This document shows, piece after piece, positions 49,485 to 58,907 of a stretch of 64,000 nucleotides of DNA. Positions within the stretch are counted from its first letter, which is position 1; each line of letters begins with the position of its first letter. The position numbers and the translations under genes are program-made. This DNA comes from Ferrovibrio sp965278975. Lineage in GTDB: Bacteria > Pseudomonadota > Alphaproteobacteria > Ferrovibrionales > Ferrovibrionaceae. The stretch spans positions 1,302,001 through 1,366,000 of the forward strand of contig NZ_OZ257126.1 in the NCBI RefSeq assembly GCF_965278975.1, read 5' to 3'. Under the pieces are notes generated by a model. It saw only the letters and a program-made list of their open reading frames with translations. It searched no databases and was not told the DNA's origin.

Positions 49485-49810
49485 TCGACAATGAAAAGCT
49501 TGGCGCCCGGGGCCGTGCGTGAGCGGTGCGGCTCGGCATTGTCGGCGACCTGATAGGACTGGCCGGCGGTCAGGGTAAACACACGGCCATCTTCCAGTTC
49601 GGTCACCAGTTCGCCTTCCAGCACGAACAGGATATGGCCCTTCACGCACCAATGGTCGGCGAGGTAGCCCGGCGTGTAATCGACGCGGCGCACCCGGATT
49701 GGCCCGAACTGGCGCGTGCGCCAATAGGCCATGCCGGTTTCGCCCTTATGCTCGGTGACCGGCACATCCGACCAGTCGGTGGTGCCAAAGGGAAGATCGC
49801 TGATTTTCAT
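49481..49810 (-). CDS. DHCW-motif cupin-fold protein
   Basis: 109 aa from ATG 49810. The cupin barrel shows YLADHWCVKGHILFVLEGEL, which carries the DHCW family's namesake DHWC residues, and the second cupin motif QVADNAEPHRSRT. Many cupins bind a metal, but only one or two His ligands are obvious here. Function unknown. It converges on the Na/Pi gene with a 6-bp gap between the stops. Confidence 0.85.
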   Translation of the reverse strand: MKISDLPFGTTDWSDVPVTEHKGETGMAYWRTRQFGPIRVRRVDYTPGYLADHWCVKGHILFVLEGELVTELEDGRVFTLTAGQSYQVADNAEPHRSRTAPGAKLFIVD

Positions 49811-49876
49811 GCCCGATACCTGACTTCCGCTAAAAACTTCTTCCAATGATTGCAGACGGCGGTAACTCCTGCGACC

Positions 49877-51649
49877 ATGAAGGGGAATTCTGCCCCCTTG
49901 GTGATTGCCATGCCTGTTACCCTGCTGTCCCGGCTCGCTCCCGCAATCCTGCTGCTTGGCCTCGCCGGCTGCCAGACCAACCAGCCGGCCGGCAGCCAGC
50001 CAGTCACCAGCCAAGCAGGCGCCAACCAGCCCGCAGCCACGCCCGCCACCCCAACGCCAATGGCCAGTCTGGTCAAGAGCCGGCCGCTGACTTCGACAGA
50101 GGAAGCCCAGGCCAAGGCCTATGACGACGCCACGCGGATGGCCGTCATGCCCGGCATCAAGATCACCAACCAGATGCGCAAGGCCGGCCTGTATTTCGGC
50201 GCGCAGCAATTCAGCGAAGCACTATCGATTTATAACCGTATCCTCACCGAATGGGGCGACACCAATACCAGCACGGCGCGCAGCGAACTGGCGCTGAGCT
50301 GGCTGAACAAGGGCCAACTGCACAAGGCCTTTGGCCAGCGCCGCGAGGAAATCGCCGCCTATCAGGAACTGGCGCGGCTTTATGGCGAGGATGTCGATCC
50401 CGCCCTGCGCCGCGCCGTCACCACCGGGCAGCTTTATACCGGTGAAGCCAAGGTGGCACAGGGCGAGCGGCTGCAAGGCGAGCAGACCTACCGCCAGGCC
50501 ATGGAACGCTTTTGCCGCGCGCCGATCGCCACCGTGCCGCTGGCGGTTGCCTGCGCCAAGCTGGGCAACCGCCTGGGCCAGAGCCTGGGCGAACGCAAAC
50601 TGACCGACGACGCACTGGCCGCCTATGACGCCGTGATCGCCAGCCATGGCAGCAACAGCAACAACGATGTGCGCCAGGAAGTGACCGAGGCGCATTGGCG
50701 CAAGGCGGTGCTGCTGGCCGAGGCGCAGCGCCGCCAGGAAGCGGTGGACAGCTTCGCCCGCACCGTCGAGATTGGCTCGCTGTCCGGCACGCGGCAGGCC
50801 ATCGCCTATGCCGCCCAGGCGCTGGCGAACCAGGCCTCGATGCTCGACAGCATGGGCCAGCCGGCACAGGCCCTGGCGATCTATGAACAGGTGATCGGGC
50901 GATACGACAGCCGCACCGAGGATGCCGTGATCTTCGCGGTTGCCCGGGCGCAGGTGAACAAGGGGCTTATCCTGCTGCGGCAGAAGCGCCCGGCGGAAGT
51001 GCTGCCGCTGTGCGACGCCGCTTTGCGCAAGGCCGGCGAGCGCCAGGCATTGCAGATGCGCGAAGTTTCCGCCCGCGCCGGCCTGCTGCGCGCCCAGGCG
51101 CTGATGCAGCTGCAACGCTACGATGATGCCATCACCGCCTTCGATGCCGTCGGCAACCGCTTCGGCAATGCCAAGGAGAATTCACTGCGCGACCTGGCCG
51201 CCAATGCCATGTCGGCCAAGGCCAATGCCATCGGCCTGCGCCAGAGCCGCGGCAGGGTGGAACAGTCGATGGTAGAACTGGACAAGCAGGTGGCGGCGGC
51301 GGAAGCCAAGCCGGAACCGGAGCGCAGCCGCGACATCGCTACCGTGCTGCTGGCCAAGGGTGTGGTCTATACCTTGATCGGCATGCATGACGAAGCCATC
51401 GCGGTGTATCAGGACATCGCCACGCGCTTCGGCGAGTCACGCGATGGCAAGCTGCGCGAATCGGTCGCCAATGCCAGCTATCTGCGCGCGGTCAGTTTCC
51501 ATGACAAGGGGCAATCGGCGGAAGCGGCGCGGCTGGTGCGCGAATTCGTGCAGCGCTACAAGCCGGAGCCGGAGCCGGCGATCCAGCAGCTCGTCCGCCG
51601 CGCCGAGGACTGGCTGGAAAAGAACCGCCAGTTCGATACGGTGGGCTGA
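49877..51649 (+). CDS. TPR-repeat lipoprotein
   Basis: 590 aa. The lipobox LAGC follows a hydrophobic stretch starting at MPVTLLSRLAPAILLLGLAG, so the protein should be an outer-membrane or periplasmic lipoprotein (start 49877 or 49910). The body is tetratricopeptide repeats (AGLYFGAQQFSEALSIYNRI; KAVLLAEAQRRQEAVDSFAR; GMHDEAIAVYQDIATRFGES). It may assemble an envelope complex; no partner is nearby. Confidence 0.8.
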   Translation: MKGNSAPLVIAMPVTLLSRLAPAILLLGLAGCQTNQPAGSQPVTSQAGANQPAATPATPTPMASLVKSRPLTSTEEAQAKAYDDATRMAVMPGIKITNQMRKAGLYFGAQQFSEALSIYNRILTEWGDTNTSTARSELALSWLNKGQLHKAFGQRREEIAAYQELARLYGEDVDPALRRAVTTGQLYTGEAKVAQGERLQGEQTYRQAMERFCRAPIATVPLAVACAKLGNRLGQSLGERKLTDDALAAYDAVIASHGSNSNNDVRQEVTEAHWRKAVLLAEAQRRQEAVDSFARTVEIGSLSGTRQAIAYAAQALANQASMLDSMGQPAQALAIYEQVIGRYDSRTEDAVIFAVARAQVNKGLILLRQKRPAEVLPLCDAALRKAGERQALQMREVSARAGLLRAQALMQLQRYDDAITAFDAVGNRFGNAKENSLRDLAANAMSAKANAIGLRQSRGRVEQSMVELDKQVAAAEAKPEPERSRDIATVLLAKGVVYTLIGMHDEAIAVYQDIATRFGESRDGKLRESVANASYLRAVSFHDKGQSAEAARLVREFVQRYKPEPEPAIQQLVRRAEDWLEKNRQFDTVG

Positions 51650-51655
51650 GTTGGC

Positions 51656-52798
51656 CTACCAGCCCATCTGGCGGCTGGCGAGGTCTTTCATGATTTCCTC
51701 GGCACCGCCGCCGATGGCGTTCACCTTCACTTCGCGGTAGATGCGCTCCACCTTGGCGCCGCGCATGAAGCCGGCGCCACCGAAGACCTGCACCGCTTCC
51801 GCCGCGCAATGCGCCAGGGTCTGCGTCGCCTGGTTCTTCAACATGCACAATTCCGCCACCGGGCTTTCGCCCTGATCCAGCCGCCAGGCGATATTCTCCA
51901 GCATCGCTTCGGTGGCGTGGATGCGCTGCGCCATGTCGATCAGCTTGTGGCGGATCACCTGATGCTTGATCAGCGGCTTGCCAAAAGTCTCACGCTGTTG
52001 CGCATAAGCCACGGCCTCGTCATAGGCAACGCGCGCGAAGCCGGCGCAGGAAGCCGCCAGGCCGAGGCGCTCGTCATTGAAATTCAGCATGATGCCGAGG
52101 AAACCGGCATTTTCGGCGCCGATCAGGTTGGCCACCGGCACGCGGCATTCATCGAAATGCAGCGTGGCGGTATCGGACGCCCACCAGCCCATCTTTTTCA
52201 GCGGCGTGCGGGTGAAGCCGGGCGTATCGCGTTCGATCAGCAGCAGCGACACGCCGCCCATGCCGGAACCGCCGGTGCGCACGGCCACGGTATAGTAATC
52301 GGCCCGCATACCCGAGGTGATGAAGGTTTTCTCACCCTTGACGACATAGTGCTCGCCATCACGCCGCGCCATGCTGCGCAGATTGGCGACATCGGAACCG
52401 CCGCCCGGCTCGGTGATCGCCAGCGCGGAAATCTTCTCGCCCGAAAGGATGCCGGGCAGCACGCGGCTTTTAAGTTCATCCGAGCCGAGCTTGGCAATCG
52501 GCGGCGCGCCGATGGTATGGCTTAAGAGCGACGCGCATACACCACCGGCGCCGCAGCGCGCCAGTTCCTGGCCGACGATCACGGCATAGAGCCGGTCGGC
52601 TTTCACGCCGCCGAATTCTTCCGGGAAATTCAGTTGCAGCAGGCCGAATTCGGCGGCCTTGCGGTAAAGCTCGCGCGGGAATTCGCCGGCCTCGTCCCAG
52701 GCATCGGCGAACGGCTCCAGTTCCTTGGCCACGAAGCGGCGGAGCTGATCCCGGAACGCTTCATGTTCGGCTGTGTAATAGGGCGAGTGGCGCTGCAT
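51656..52798 (-). CDS. acyl-CoA dehydrogenase
   Basis: 380 aa, full length. FAD-binding and substrate motifs are present: ISALAITEPGGGSDVANLRS, and the C-terminal catalytic Glu region FMRGAKVERIYREVKVNAIGGGAEE. It belongs to the same acyl-CoA family as the neighbour at 56-57 kb and is the last gene on the minus strand of the terpene-type cluster. Substrate chain uncertain. Confidence 0.88.
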   Translation of the reverse strand: MQRHSPYYTAEHEAFRDQLRRFVAKELEPFADAWDEAGEFPRELYRKAAEFGLLQLNFPEEFGGVKADRLYAVIVGQELARCGAGGVCASLLSHTIGAPPIAKLGSDELKSRVLPGILSGEKISALAITEPGGGSDVANLRSMARRDGEHYVVKGEKTFITSGMRADYYTVAVRTGGSGMGGVSLLLIERDTPGFTRTPLKKMGWWASDTATLHFDECRVPVANLIGAENAGFLGIMLNFNDERLGLAASCAGFARVAYDEAVAYAQQRETFGKPLIKHQVIRHKLIDMAQRIHATEAMLENIAWRLDQGESPVAELCMLKNQATQTLAHCAAEAVQVFGGAGFMRGAKVERIYREVKVNAIGGGAEEIMKDLASRQMGW

Positions 52799-52814
52799 AT
52801 ATTCCCCGCTGCTT

Positions 52815-53345
52815 TCACATCTGCGGCGGCCGCAGCCGCGCCATCATCAGGATATCGTCGTAGCGGCCATCCAGCTTGCGCGCGCGGCGCCGCGTGCCTT
52901 CGGTCTCGAAGCCGAATTTGCGGTAGAGCGCAATGGCCGGTTCATTGGAGGCATAGACCTCCAGTTCCACCCGCTCGATATTGCAGCCCGCCGTGAGATC
53001 GAGCACCGCGCGCAGCATGGCCTCGCCCAGGCCCTGGCGGCGATGGCCTTCATCCAGCCCCATGCCGAGCCGCCCGACATGGCCGAAGCCGGGCCGCTGG
53101 CCGGAATCGGCTGCCGCGAAAATATCGCACCAGCCGACAATCGCCGCCTCATGCTCGGCGACCACGAAAGGCAGGCCGCGCCTGATCATCTGGCCGAGGA
53201 AGGATTGCACCTGCTCCGGGCTCGGCGCCTCGGCGAAAGCGAGATAGATGCGTTCGCGCGCCACGCGATCGAGACAGGCGAGATAACCGGCCAGGTCCGC
53301 CTCGCGGATCGGCCGGATAACGGCGCCGGTGGCGGCGCCTGTCAT
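52815..53345 (-). CDS. GNAT N-acetyltransferase
   Basis: 176 aa. It has MGLDEGHRRQGLGEAMLRAVLD (acetyl-CoA loop) and NEPAIALYRKFGFETEG. GTG/ATG coupling: its stop-side neighbour is the acyl-CoA dehydrogenase, and its start overlaps the biotin-carboxylase stop by 4 bp. It is an unusual insert in an otherwise catabolic operon. Confidence 0.85.
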   Translation of the reverse strand: MTGAATGAVIRPIREADLAGYLACLDRVARERIYLAFAEAPSPEQVQSFLGQMIRRGLPFVVAEHEAAIVGWCDIFAAADSGQRPGFGHVGRLGMGLDEGHRRQGLGEAMLRAVLDLTAGCNIERVELEVYASNEPAIALYRKFGFETEGTRRRARKLDGRYDDILMMARLRPPQM

Positions 53346-55294
53346 GATGCTGGCTTGAGTGCGGCAAGCAGTTGCCGCGTCGCCACCTGATCGCCCGGCT
53401 TCACCGCCAGGCTTTCAAGCAAACCATCCAGCCGCGCCGTCACTTCATGCTGCATCTTCATCGCTTCCAGGATCAGCACCGCCTGGCCCTTGCGCACGGC
53501 GTCGCCGGTCTGTGCCAGCACGGCGACGATCTTGCCGTTCATCGGCGCGCGCAATTCGGCATCGCCGGCGCCACCCTCACCACCACGCGGGGCATAGGTG
53601 GCATCACGCAAAGCCAGATCCAGCGCGCCGAATTTCAGCAGCAGGTCATCGCGGCGGAACAGCGCCCGGTAGCCGGCTTCGGCGCCATTGAGCCGCGCGC
53701 GGCCATCATCGAGCAAGGCCACCGAGACCACCGCATCGCCCAGGGTGACGCGATACTGGCGGTCTTTCAGCGGCGCGATCATGCCGCGCTGCGGCGCTTC
53801 GTCGTCGCCCAGCCGCAGATCAAAAGGCGAGGCCAGCACCTTGTTGCTCGACCAGGCAGCGGCGGCATCATGGCCCCATCGCGCCGCATCGCGCTCGTAG
53901 AACAAAGCCGCCGCCAGCGCGAAAGCGGATGCATCGGCCACCGGCGCCGCCGGTTTCTCGAAATATTGCGGGATGAAGCGCGTGGTGGCGGCGCCAGCCG
54001 CGAAGCCCGGATGGCGCAGCAGATCAAGCAGGAAGCCGCGATTGGTTTCGATGCCGAGCGCCACCGTATCCTCCAGCGCACGGATCAGGCGGCGGCGCGC
54101 TTCCTCGCGGCTGGCGCCATGGGCGATGATCTTGGCGATCATCGGATCATAGAACGGCGTGATCTCCTGGCCCGGCGCCAAGCCATGATCGACGCGCACA
54201 TCAGATGGTGGCTGCCACGCAGCCAGCACGCCGCTCTGCGGCAGGAAGCCCTTATGCGGCGCCTCGGCATAGAGCCGCACTTCGATGGCATGGCCGCTGA
54301 GCGCCAGATCGGCTTGCTTCAGCGGCAGGGCCTCGCCTGCCGCCACGCGCAATTGCAAAGCCACCAGGTCAAGCCCGGTGATGGCTTCCGTCACCGGATG
54401 CTCCACCTGCAGGCGGGTATTCATTTCCAGGAAGTAAAACTCACCTTCCCCAGACAGCAGGAATTCCACCGTGCCGGCACCGACATAGCCGATTGCCTTG
54501 GCAGCAGCCACCGCCGCTTCGCCCATGCGCGCGCGCAGCTCGGCATTCACCGCCGGCGAGGGGGCTTCCTCGATCACTTTCTGGTGCCGGCGCTGCACGC
54601 TGCAATCGCGCTCGGCGAGATGGATCACGTTGCCCTGGCTGTCGCCGAAAACCTGGATCTCAACATGGCGGCCATCGACCACGGCCTTTTCCAGAATCAG
54701 TTCACCGGAGCCGAAGGCATTGCCGGCTTCCGAGCGCGCCGACTGGATCGCCGCCAGCAGCGCGCTTTCCTCCTGCACCAGGCGCATGCCGCGCCCGCCG
54801 CCGCCGGCAGCGGCCTTCACCATCACCGGCAGGCCGATGCGTTTGGCTTCAGCCAGCAGCACGGCATCGGATTGATCTTCACCCTGATAGCCCGGCACGC
54901 AAGGCACGCCGGCCTTGATCATGCGGCGCTTGGCGGCAGCCTTGTTGCCCATGGCAGCGATGGCCGCCGCTGGTGGCCCGATGAAGACCAGGCCAGCCTC
55001 GGCGCAGGCGGCAGCGAAATCTGCATTCTCTGACAGGAAGCCATAGCCCGGATGCACCGCACCGGCGCCCATCTCCTTTGCTGCCGCGATGATCGCTGCC
55101 GCGTTGAGATAGCTCAAAGCTGCTTCCGCCGGGCCGATGCAGCGCGCGGTATCGGCCAAAGCCACATGCAATGCTGCGGCATCGGCTTCGGAATAGACCG
55201 CTGCCGTGCGGTAGCCCAGCGCCCGCGCCGAGCGGATCACCCGGCAGGCGATTTCGCCGCGATTGGCAATCAGGATGGTATCGAATGCCGGCAT
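53342..55294 (-). CDS. acyl-CoA carboxylase biotin subunit (geranyl- or methylcrotonyl-CoA carboxylase alpha, AtuF/LiuD-like)
   Basis: 650 aa with an ATP-grasp biotin carboxylase domain (ILIANRGEIACRVIRSAR; HPGYGFLSENADFA) and a C-terminal biotin attachment site in ILEAMKMQHEV. It fixes bicarbonate onto the biotin and transfers it to the CT subunit encoded 2 kb upstream. Length (650) is close to AtuF/LiuD (about 655-660). Confidence 0.88.
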   Translation of the reverse strand: MPAFDTILIANRGEIACRVIRSARALGYRTAAVYSEADAAALHVALADTARCIGPAEAALSYLNAAAIIAAAKEMGAGAVHPGYGFLSENADFAAACAEAGLVFIGPPAAAIAAMGNKAAAKRRMIKAGVPCVPGYQGEDQSDAVLLAEAKRIGLPVMVKAAAGGGGRGMRLVQEESALLAAIQSARSEAGNAFGSGELILEKAVVDGRHVEIQVFGDSQGNVIHLAERDCSVQRRHQKVIEEAPSPAVNAELRARMGEAAVAAAKAIGYVGAGTVEFLLSGEGEFYFLEMNTRLQVEHPVTEAITGLDLVALQLRVAAGEALPLKQADLALSGHAIEVRLYAEAPHKGFLPQSGVLAAWQPPSDVRVDHGLAPGQEITPFYDPMIAKIIAHGASREEARRRLIRALEDTVALGIETNRGFLLDLLRHPGFAAGAATTRFIPQYFEKPAAPVADASAFALAAALFYERDAARWGHDAAAAWSSNKVLASPFDLRLGDDEAPQRGMIAPLKDRQYRVTLGDAVVSVALLDDGRARLNGAEAGYRALFRRDDLLLKFGALDLALRDATYAPRGGEGGAGDAELRAPMNGKIVAVLAQTGDAVRKGQAVLILEAMKMQHEVTARLDGLLESLAVKPGDQVATRQLLAALKPAS

Positions 55295-55303
55295 GGTATG
55301 GCC

Positions 55304-56086
55304 CTATACCTGCGCCGCCCAAGCGGGCTTGCGCTTTTCAACAAATGCCTTGGTACCTTCGCGGCCTTCCGCACTGCCAAGTGCTGCAACGAACGACACC
55401 GCCGCCGCATCCAGTGTGGCGCCGAGATCGCCGCCCTGGCTCCGCCGCATCAGTGCCTTGGTGGTGGCAACCGCACCGGGTGCGCAGCGCAGGATGGCGT
55501 TTAGCGCAGCCTTGCCCTTGGCTTCCAGCTCTTCCGCACCATCGGCCACATCATGCGCCAGGCCGATCCGCATGGCTTCCACGCCATCGATGCGGCCGCC
55601 GGTGACACCGAGGCGGCGGGCCTGGGTGAAACCGATCCGCGCCACCACGAAGGGCGCGATCTGCGCCGGCAGGATGCCGAGGCTGACTTCCGGCATGGCG
55701 AAATTCGCCCTGGCCTCGGCGATCGTTACATCGGCGATGCAGGCGAGGCCGAAGCCGCCGCCCATCGCCGGGCCTTCCACCAGGGCCACCACCGGCTTCG
55801 GGCATTGATCAGCCAGTTCCAGCATGGCGCCGAAGGCACGGTTGCGCGCCTGCACGGCTTCGGGCGCCGATGAACCGGCCATATCCTTGATATCGCCGCC
55901 GGCACAGAAGGCACCGCCGGCGCCGCGCAGCAACACGGCGCGGATGCTTTCATCGTCACGCGCCTGGGTGAAGGCGGCGACGAGTTCCTGCACCATCTGG
56001 GCAGACATCGCGTTCTTCACCTCGGGCCGGTTCAGCGTGACACGCAGAACCGGGCCATCATGCTGGAGCAGCAGCGCGGCAGTCAT
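55304..56086 (-). CDS. enoyl-CoA hydratase/isomerase (AtuE/LiuC-like)
   Basis: 260 aa, crotonase fold. Oxyanion residues lie in AVLLRGAGGAFCAGGDIKDMA and VEGPAMGGGFGLACIADVTIAE. By context it would hydrate the glutaconyl-type CoA product of the carboxylase (isohexenylglutaconyl-CoA if the pathway is atu). It starts 6 bp after the acyl-CoA dehydrogenase stop and ends 10 bp before the biotin gene. Confidence 0.87.
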   Translation of the reverse strand: MTAALLLQHDGPVLRVTLNRPEVKNAMSAQMVQELVAAFTQARDDESIRAVLLRGAGGAFCAGGDIKDMAGSSAPEAVQARNRAFGAMLELADQCPKPVVALVEGPAMGGGFGLACIADVTIAEARANFAMPEVSLGILPAQIAPFVVARIGFTQARRLGVTGGRIDGVEAMRIGLAHDVADGAEELEAKGKAALNAILRCAPGAVATTKALMRRSQGGDLGATLDAAAVSFVAALGSAEGREGTKAFVEKRKPAWAAQV

Positions 56087-56091
56087 GCGGC

Positions 56092-57249
56092 TTACTTCTT
56101 CTTGCCCGGCATGATGCCCATGTATTTCGCGATGATCGAGAGCATCACCTCGTCGGCGCCGCCGCCGATGGAGCCGAGCCGCGTGTCGCGATAGGCGCGG
56201 CTGATCAGGGTTTCATTCATGAAACCCATGCCACCGTAATATTGCAGGCAGGAATCGGTGATCTCACGCGCCAGGCGGCCGGATTTCAGCTTCGCCATCG
56301 AGGCCAGCATGGTCACATCCTCGCCCTTCAGCATCAGGTCGCAGGCGCGGTAGCAGATCGAGCGCAGCAGCTCGACCTCGGTCTGCAATTCCGCCATGCG
56401 GAAATAGACCGTCTGGTTGTCGAGGATCGACTGGCCGAACGCCTTGCGCTGGCGGGTATAGTCAATCGTGTCGTCGATGCAGCGCTGCTTGGCGGCCAGG
56501 CCGGAAATCGCCGCCCAGAGCCGTTCCTCCTGGAACTGCATCATCTGATAGACGAAGCCATGGCCTTCCTGGCCGATCAGGTAGCGTTGCGGCACGCGCA
56601 CATCATCGAAATAGAACTGCGCCGTATCGGAAGACCGCATACCCATCTTGTCGAGCTTGCGCGCGATGGAAACGCCCTTGGTCTTGAGCGGCAGGATGAT
56701 CAGCGACTTGTTCTGATGCACCGGGCCTTCGCCGGTATTGGCCAGCAGGCACATCCAGTCGCCCTGGGTGCCGTTGGTGGTCCACATCTTGCCGCCATTG
56801 ATGACGTAATCGCCGCCGTCCTTCTTGGCCGTGGTCTTGATGCTGGCGACATCCGAGCCGGCACCGGCTTCCGACACGCCGATGCAGGTGACCATCTCGC
56901 CGGCAATCGCCGGGATCAGGAATTCCTTGCGCAGCTCATCCGAGCCGAAGCGCGACAGAGCCGGCGTCGCCATGTCGGTCTGCACGCCGATGGCCATCGG
57001 CACGCCGCCGCAATGGGTGTGGCCCAAAGCCTCCACCATCATCATGTGATAGGAATAATCCAGTCCGAGGCCGCCATAAGCTTCCGGCTTGTTGATGCCG
57101 AGAAAGCCCAGCTTGCCCATCTTCATGAACAATTCGCGCGCCGGGAAAATGCCGTCGCGTTCCCATTCATCCACGTTCGGATTGACTTCCGTTTCGATGA
57201 ATTTCTTTACGTTATTGCGGATTTCTTCATGTTCATGGGTCAGCTGCAT
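56092..57249 (-). CDS. acyl-CoA dehydrogenase (AtuD-like)
   Basis: 385 aa, equal in length to P. aeruginosa AtuD. FAD region is CIGVSEAGAGSDVASIKTTAK; the catalytic base region near the C-terminus reads MGFMNETLISRAYRDTRLGSIGGGADEV. Predicted to oxidise citronellyl-CoA or a short branched acyl-CoA. Located between the CT and hydratase genes, as in the atu operon. Confidence 0.87.
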   Translation of the reverse strand: MQLTHEHEEIRNNVKKFIETEVNPNVDEWERDGIFPARELFMKMGKLGFLGINKPEAYGGLGLDYSYHMMMVEALGHTHCGGVPMAIGVQTDMATPALSRFGSDELRKEFLIPAIAGEMVTCIGVSEAGAGSDVASIKTTAKKDGGDYVINGGKMWTTNGTQGDWMCLLANTGEGPVHQNKSLIILPLKTKGVSIARKLDKMGMRSSDTAQFYFDDVRVPQRYLIGQEGHGFVYQMMQFQEERLWAAISGLAAKQRCIDDTIDYTRQRKAFGQSILDNQTVYFRMAELQTEVELLRSICYRACDLMLKGEDVTMLASMAKLKSGRLAREITDSCLQYYGGMGFMNETLISRAYRDTRLGSIGGGADEVMLSIIAKYMGIMPGKKK

Positions 57250-57284
57250 CGTGGTTTCCTCTGGTCCCTGTTTTTTTATGGTGA

Positions 57285-58904
57285 TTACATCCGGGCAATG
57301 CCGAAGGTGTTGGATTTAAGCACGCGCCTGTCGGCGTCGCGGCAGATTGAGAGGCAATAGCCCAAGAGGCGGCGCGAATCGCGCGGATCGATCAGGCCGT
57401 CATCCCAGAGCCGCGCGGTGGCGAACAGGGCCGTGCTTTCCTTTTCCATGCGCTTGATCACCTTCTGGCGCATGCCATCGATCATTGCCGCATCCGGCTC
57501 GGCCCCGGCGCGGCGGAATTTTTCTTCGGCCACGATGGCGAGCACACCGGCGGCCTGTTCCGGCCCCATCACGGCGATGCGATTATTCGGCCAGGCGAAG
57601 ATGAAGCGTGGATCATAGGCGCGGCCGCACATGCCGTAATTGCCGGCGCCGAACGAGGCGCCGATATGCAGGGTCAGCTTCGGCACGCGGGCATTGGTGA
57701 CGGCCTGGATCATCTTCGAGCCATGCTTGACGATACCGCTGCGCTCGGCCTCGCGGCCCACCATGTAGCCGGTGGTATTCTGCAGAAACACGATCGGCGT
57801 GTCGGCCTGATCGCAGAGCTGGATAAATTGCGCCGCCTTCACCGCGCCTTGCGCATCAATCGGCCCGTTATTGCCGATCAGTCCGACCGCCTCGCCATGG
57901 ATGGTGGCCTGGCCGCAGACCGTATGGGTGCCGTAAAGCGGCTTGAAATCGACGAAATCGGAATCATCCACCAGCCGCGCGATCACCTCGCGCACGTCAT
58001 AGGGCTTGCGGAAATCCACCGGCACCACGCCGCAGAGTTCATCCGGGCTGTAGCGCGGTTCGGCGTAGCTTTTCACCTGGTTCGGCGGCAGGCGTTCGTT
58101 CCAGGGAATCCGCGCCATGATCTCGCGCGCGATGCGCAGGCCATCGGCGTCATCCTCGGCCATGTATTCCGCCACGCCGGAAACCGTGGTGTGCATCTCG
58201 GCGCCGCCAAGCTCTTCATCGGTGGCGATTTCGCCGGTGGCGGCCTTCAGCAATGGCGGACCGGCGAGGAAGATCTTGGCGCGGTTCTTCACCACCACGA
58301 CATAATCCGACAGGCCGGGCTGGTAGGCGCCGCCCGCCGTGCTGGAGCCATGCACCACGGTGACATGCGGGATGCCCATGGCCGACATGCGCGCCATATT
58401 GGCGAAATTCTGCCCGCCGGCGACGAAAATCTCGGCCTGATAATTCAGGTTGGCGCCGCCGGATTCCACCAGGCTGATCAGCGGCAGCTTGTTCTTGAGG
58501 CAGATTTCCTGCGCCCGCAGGGATTTCGCCAGGCCCATCGGCGCCGTAGTGCCGCCCTTGATGCCGCTGTCGGACGCCGTGACCATGCAGCGGATGCCGG
58601 AAACGAAGCCGATGCCGGCGATGACGCCGCCGCCCATGATATTCTCGGCGCCATCGTCGTCATGCATGTTCAGGCCGCTGAGCGTGGAGATTTCCAGCCA
58701 GGGCGAGCCGCGATCCAGCAGATGCGCCACGCGCTGGCGCGGCGTGAGCTGGCCACGCTTCTGGAAAACCGGCAGCTTGGCATTGGAGGTGTCGCGCACG
58801 CGCTGTTCCAGGCCGCGGAAATTCTCGATCAGCGCCAGCATTTCGGCGCGATTGCGCTGGAAGCTTTCCGAGCCGGGCTCGATACGGGACTCGATGATCG
58901 CCAC
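57285..58904 (-). CDS. acyl-CoA carboxylase carboxyltransferase subunit (AtuC-like)
   Basis: 539 aa, matching AtuC length. The carboxyltransferase has both CoA/biotin sites: VHGSSTAGGAYQPGLSDY and HIGASFGAGNYGMCGRAYDP. With the biotin subunit it forms geranyl-CoA or 3-methylcrotonyl-CoA carboxylase. Gene order and absence of an HMG-CoA lyase favour geranyl-CoA. Confidence 0.87.
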   Translation of the reverse strand: MAIIESRIEPGSESFQRNRAEMLALIENFRGLEQRVRDTSNAKLPVFQKRGQLTPRQRVAHLLDRGSPWLEISTLSGLNMHDDDGAENIMGGGVIAGIGFVSGIRCMVTASDSGIKGGTTAPMGLAKSLRAQEICLKNKLPLISLVESGGANLNYQAEIFVAGGQNFANMARMSAMGIPHVTVVHGSSTAGGAYQPGLSDYVVVVKNRAKIFLAGPPLLKAATGEIATDEELGGAEMHTTVSGVAEYMAEDDADGLRIAREIMARIPWNERLPPNQVKSYAEPRYSPDELCGVVPVDFRKPYDVREVIARLVDDSDFVDFKPLYGTHTVCGQATIHGEAVGLIGNNGPIDAQGAVKAAQFIQLCDQADTPIVFLQNTTGYMVGREAERSGIVKHGSKMIQAVTNARVPKLTLHIGASFGAGNYGMCGRAYDPRFIFAWPNNRIAVMGPEQAAGVLAIVAEEKFRRAGAEPDAAMIDGMRQKVIKRMEKESTALFATARLWDDGLIDPRDSRRLLGYCLSICRDADRRVLKSNTFGIARM

Positions 58905-58907
58905 GCC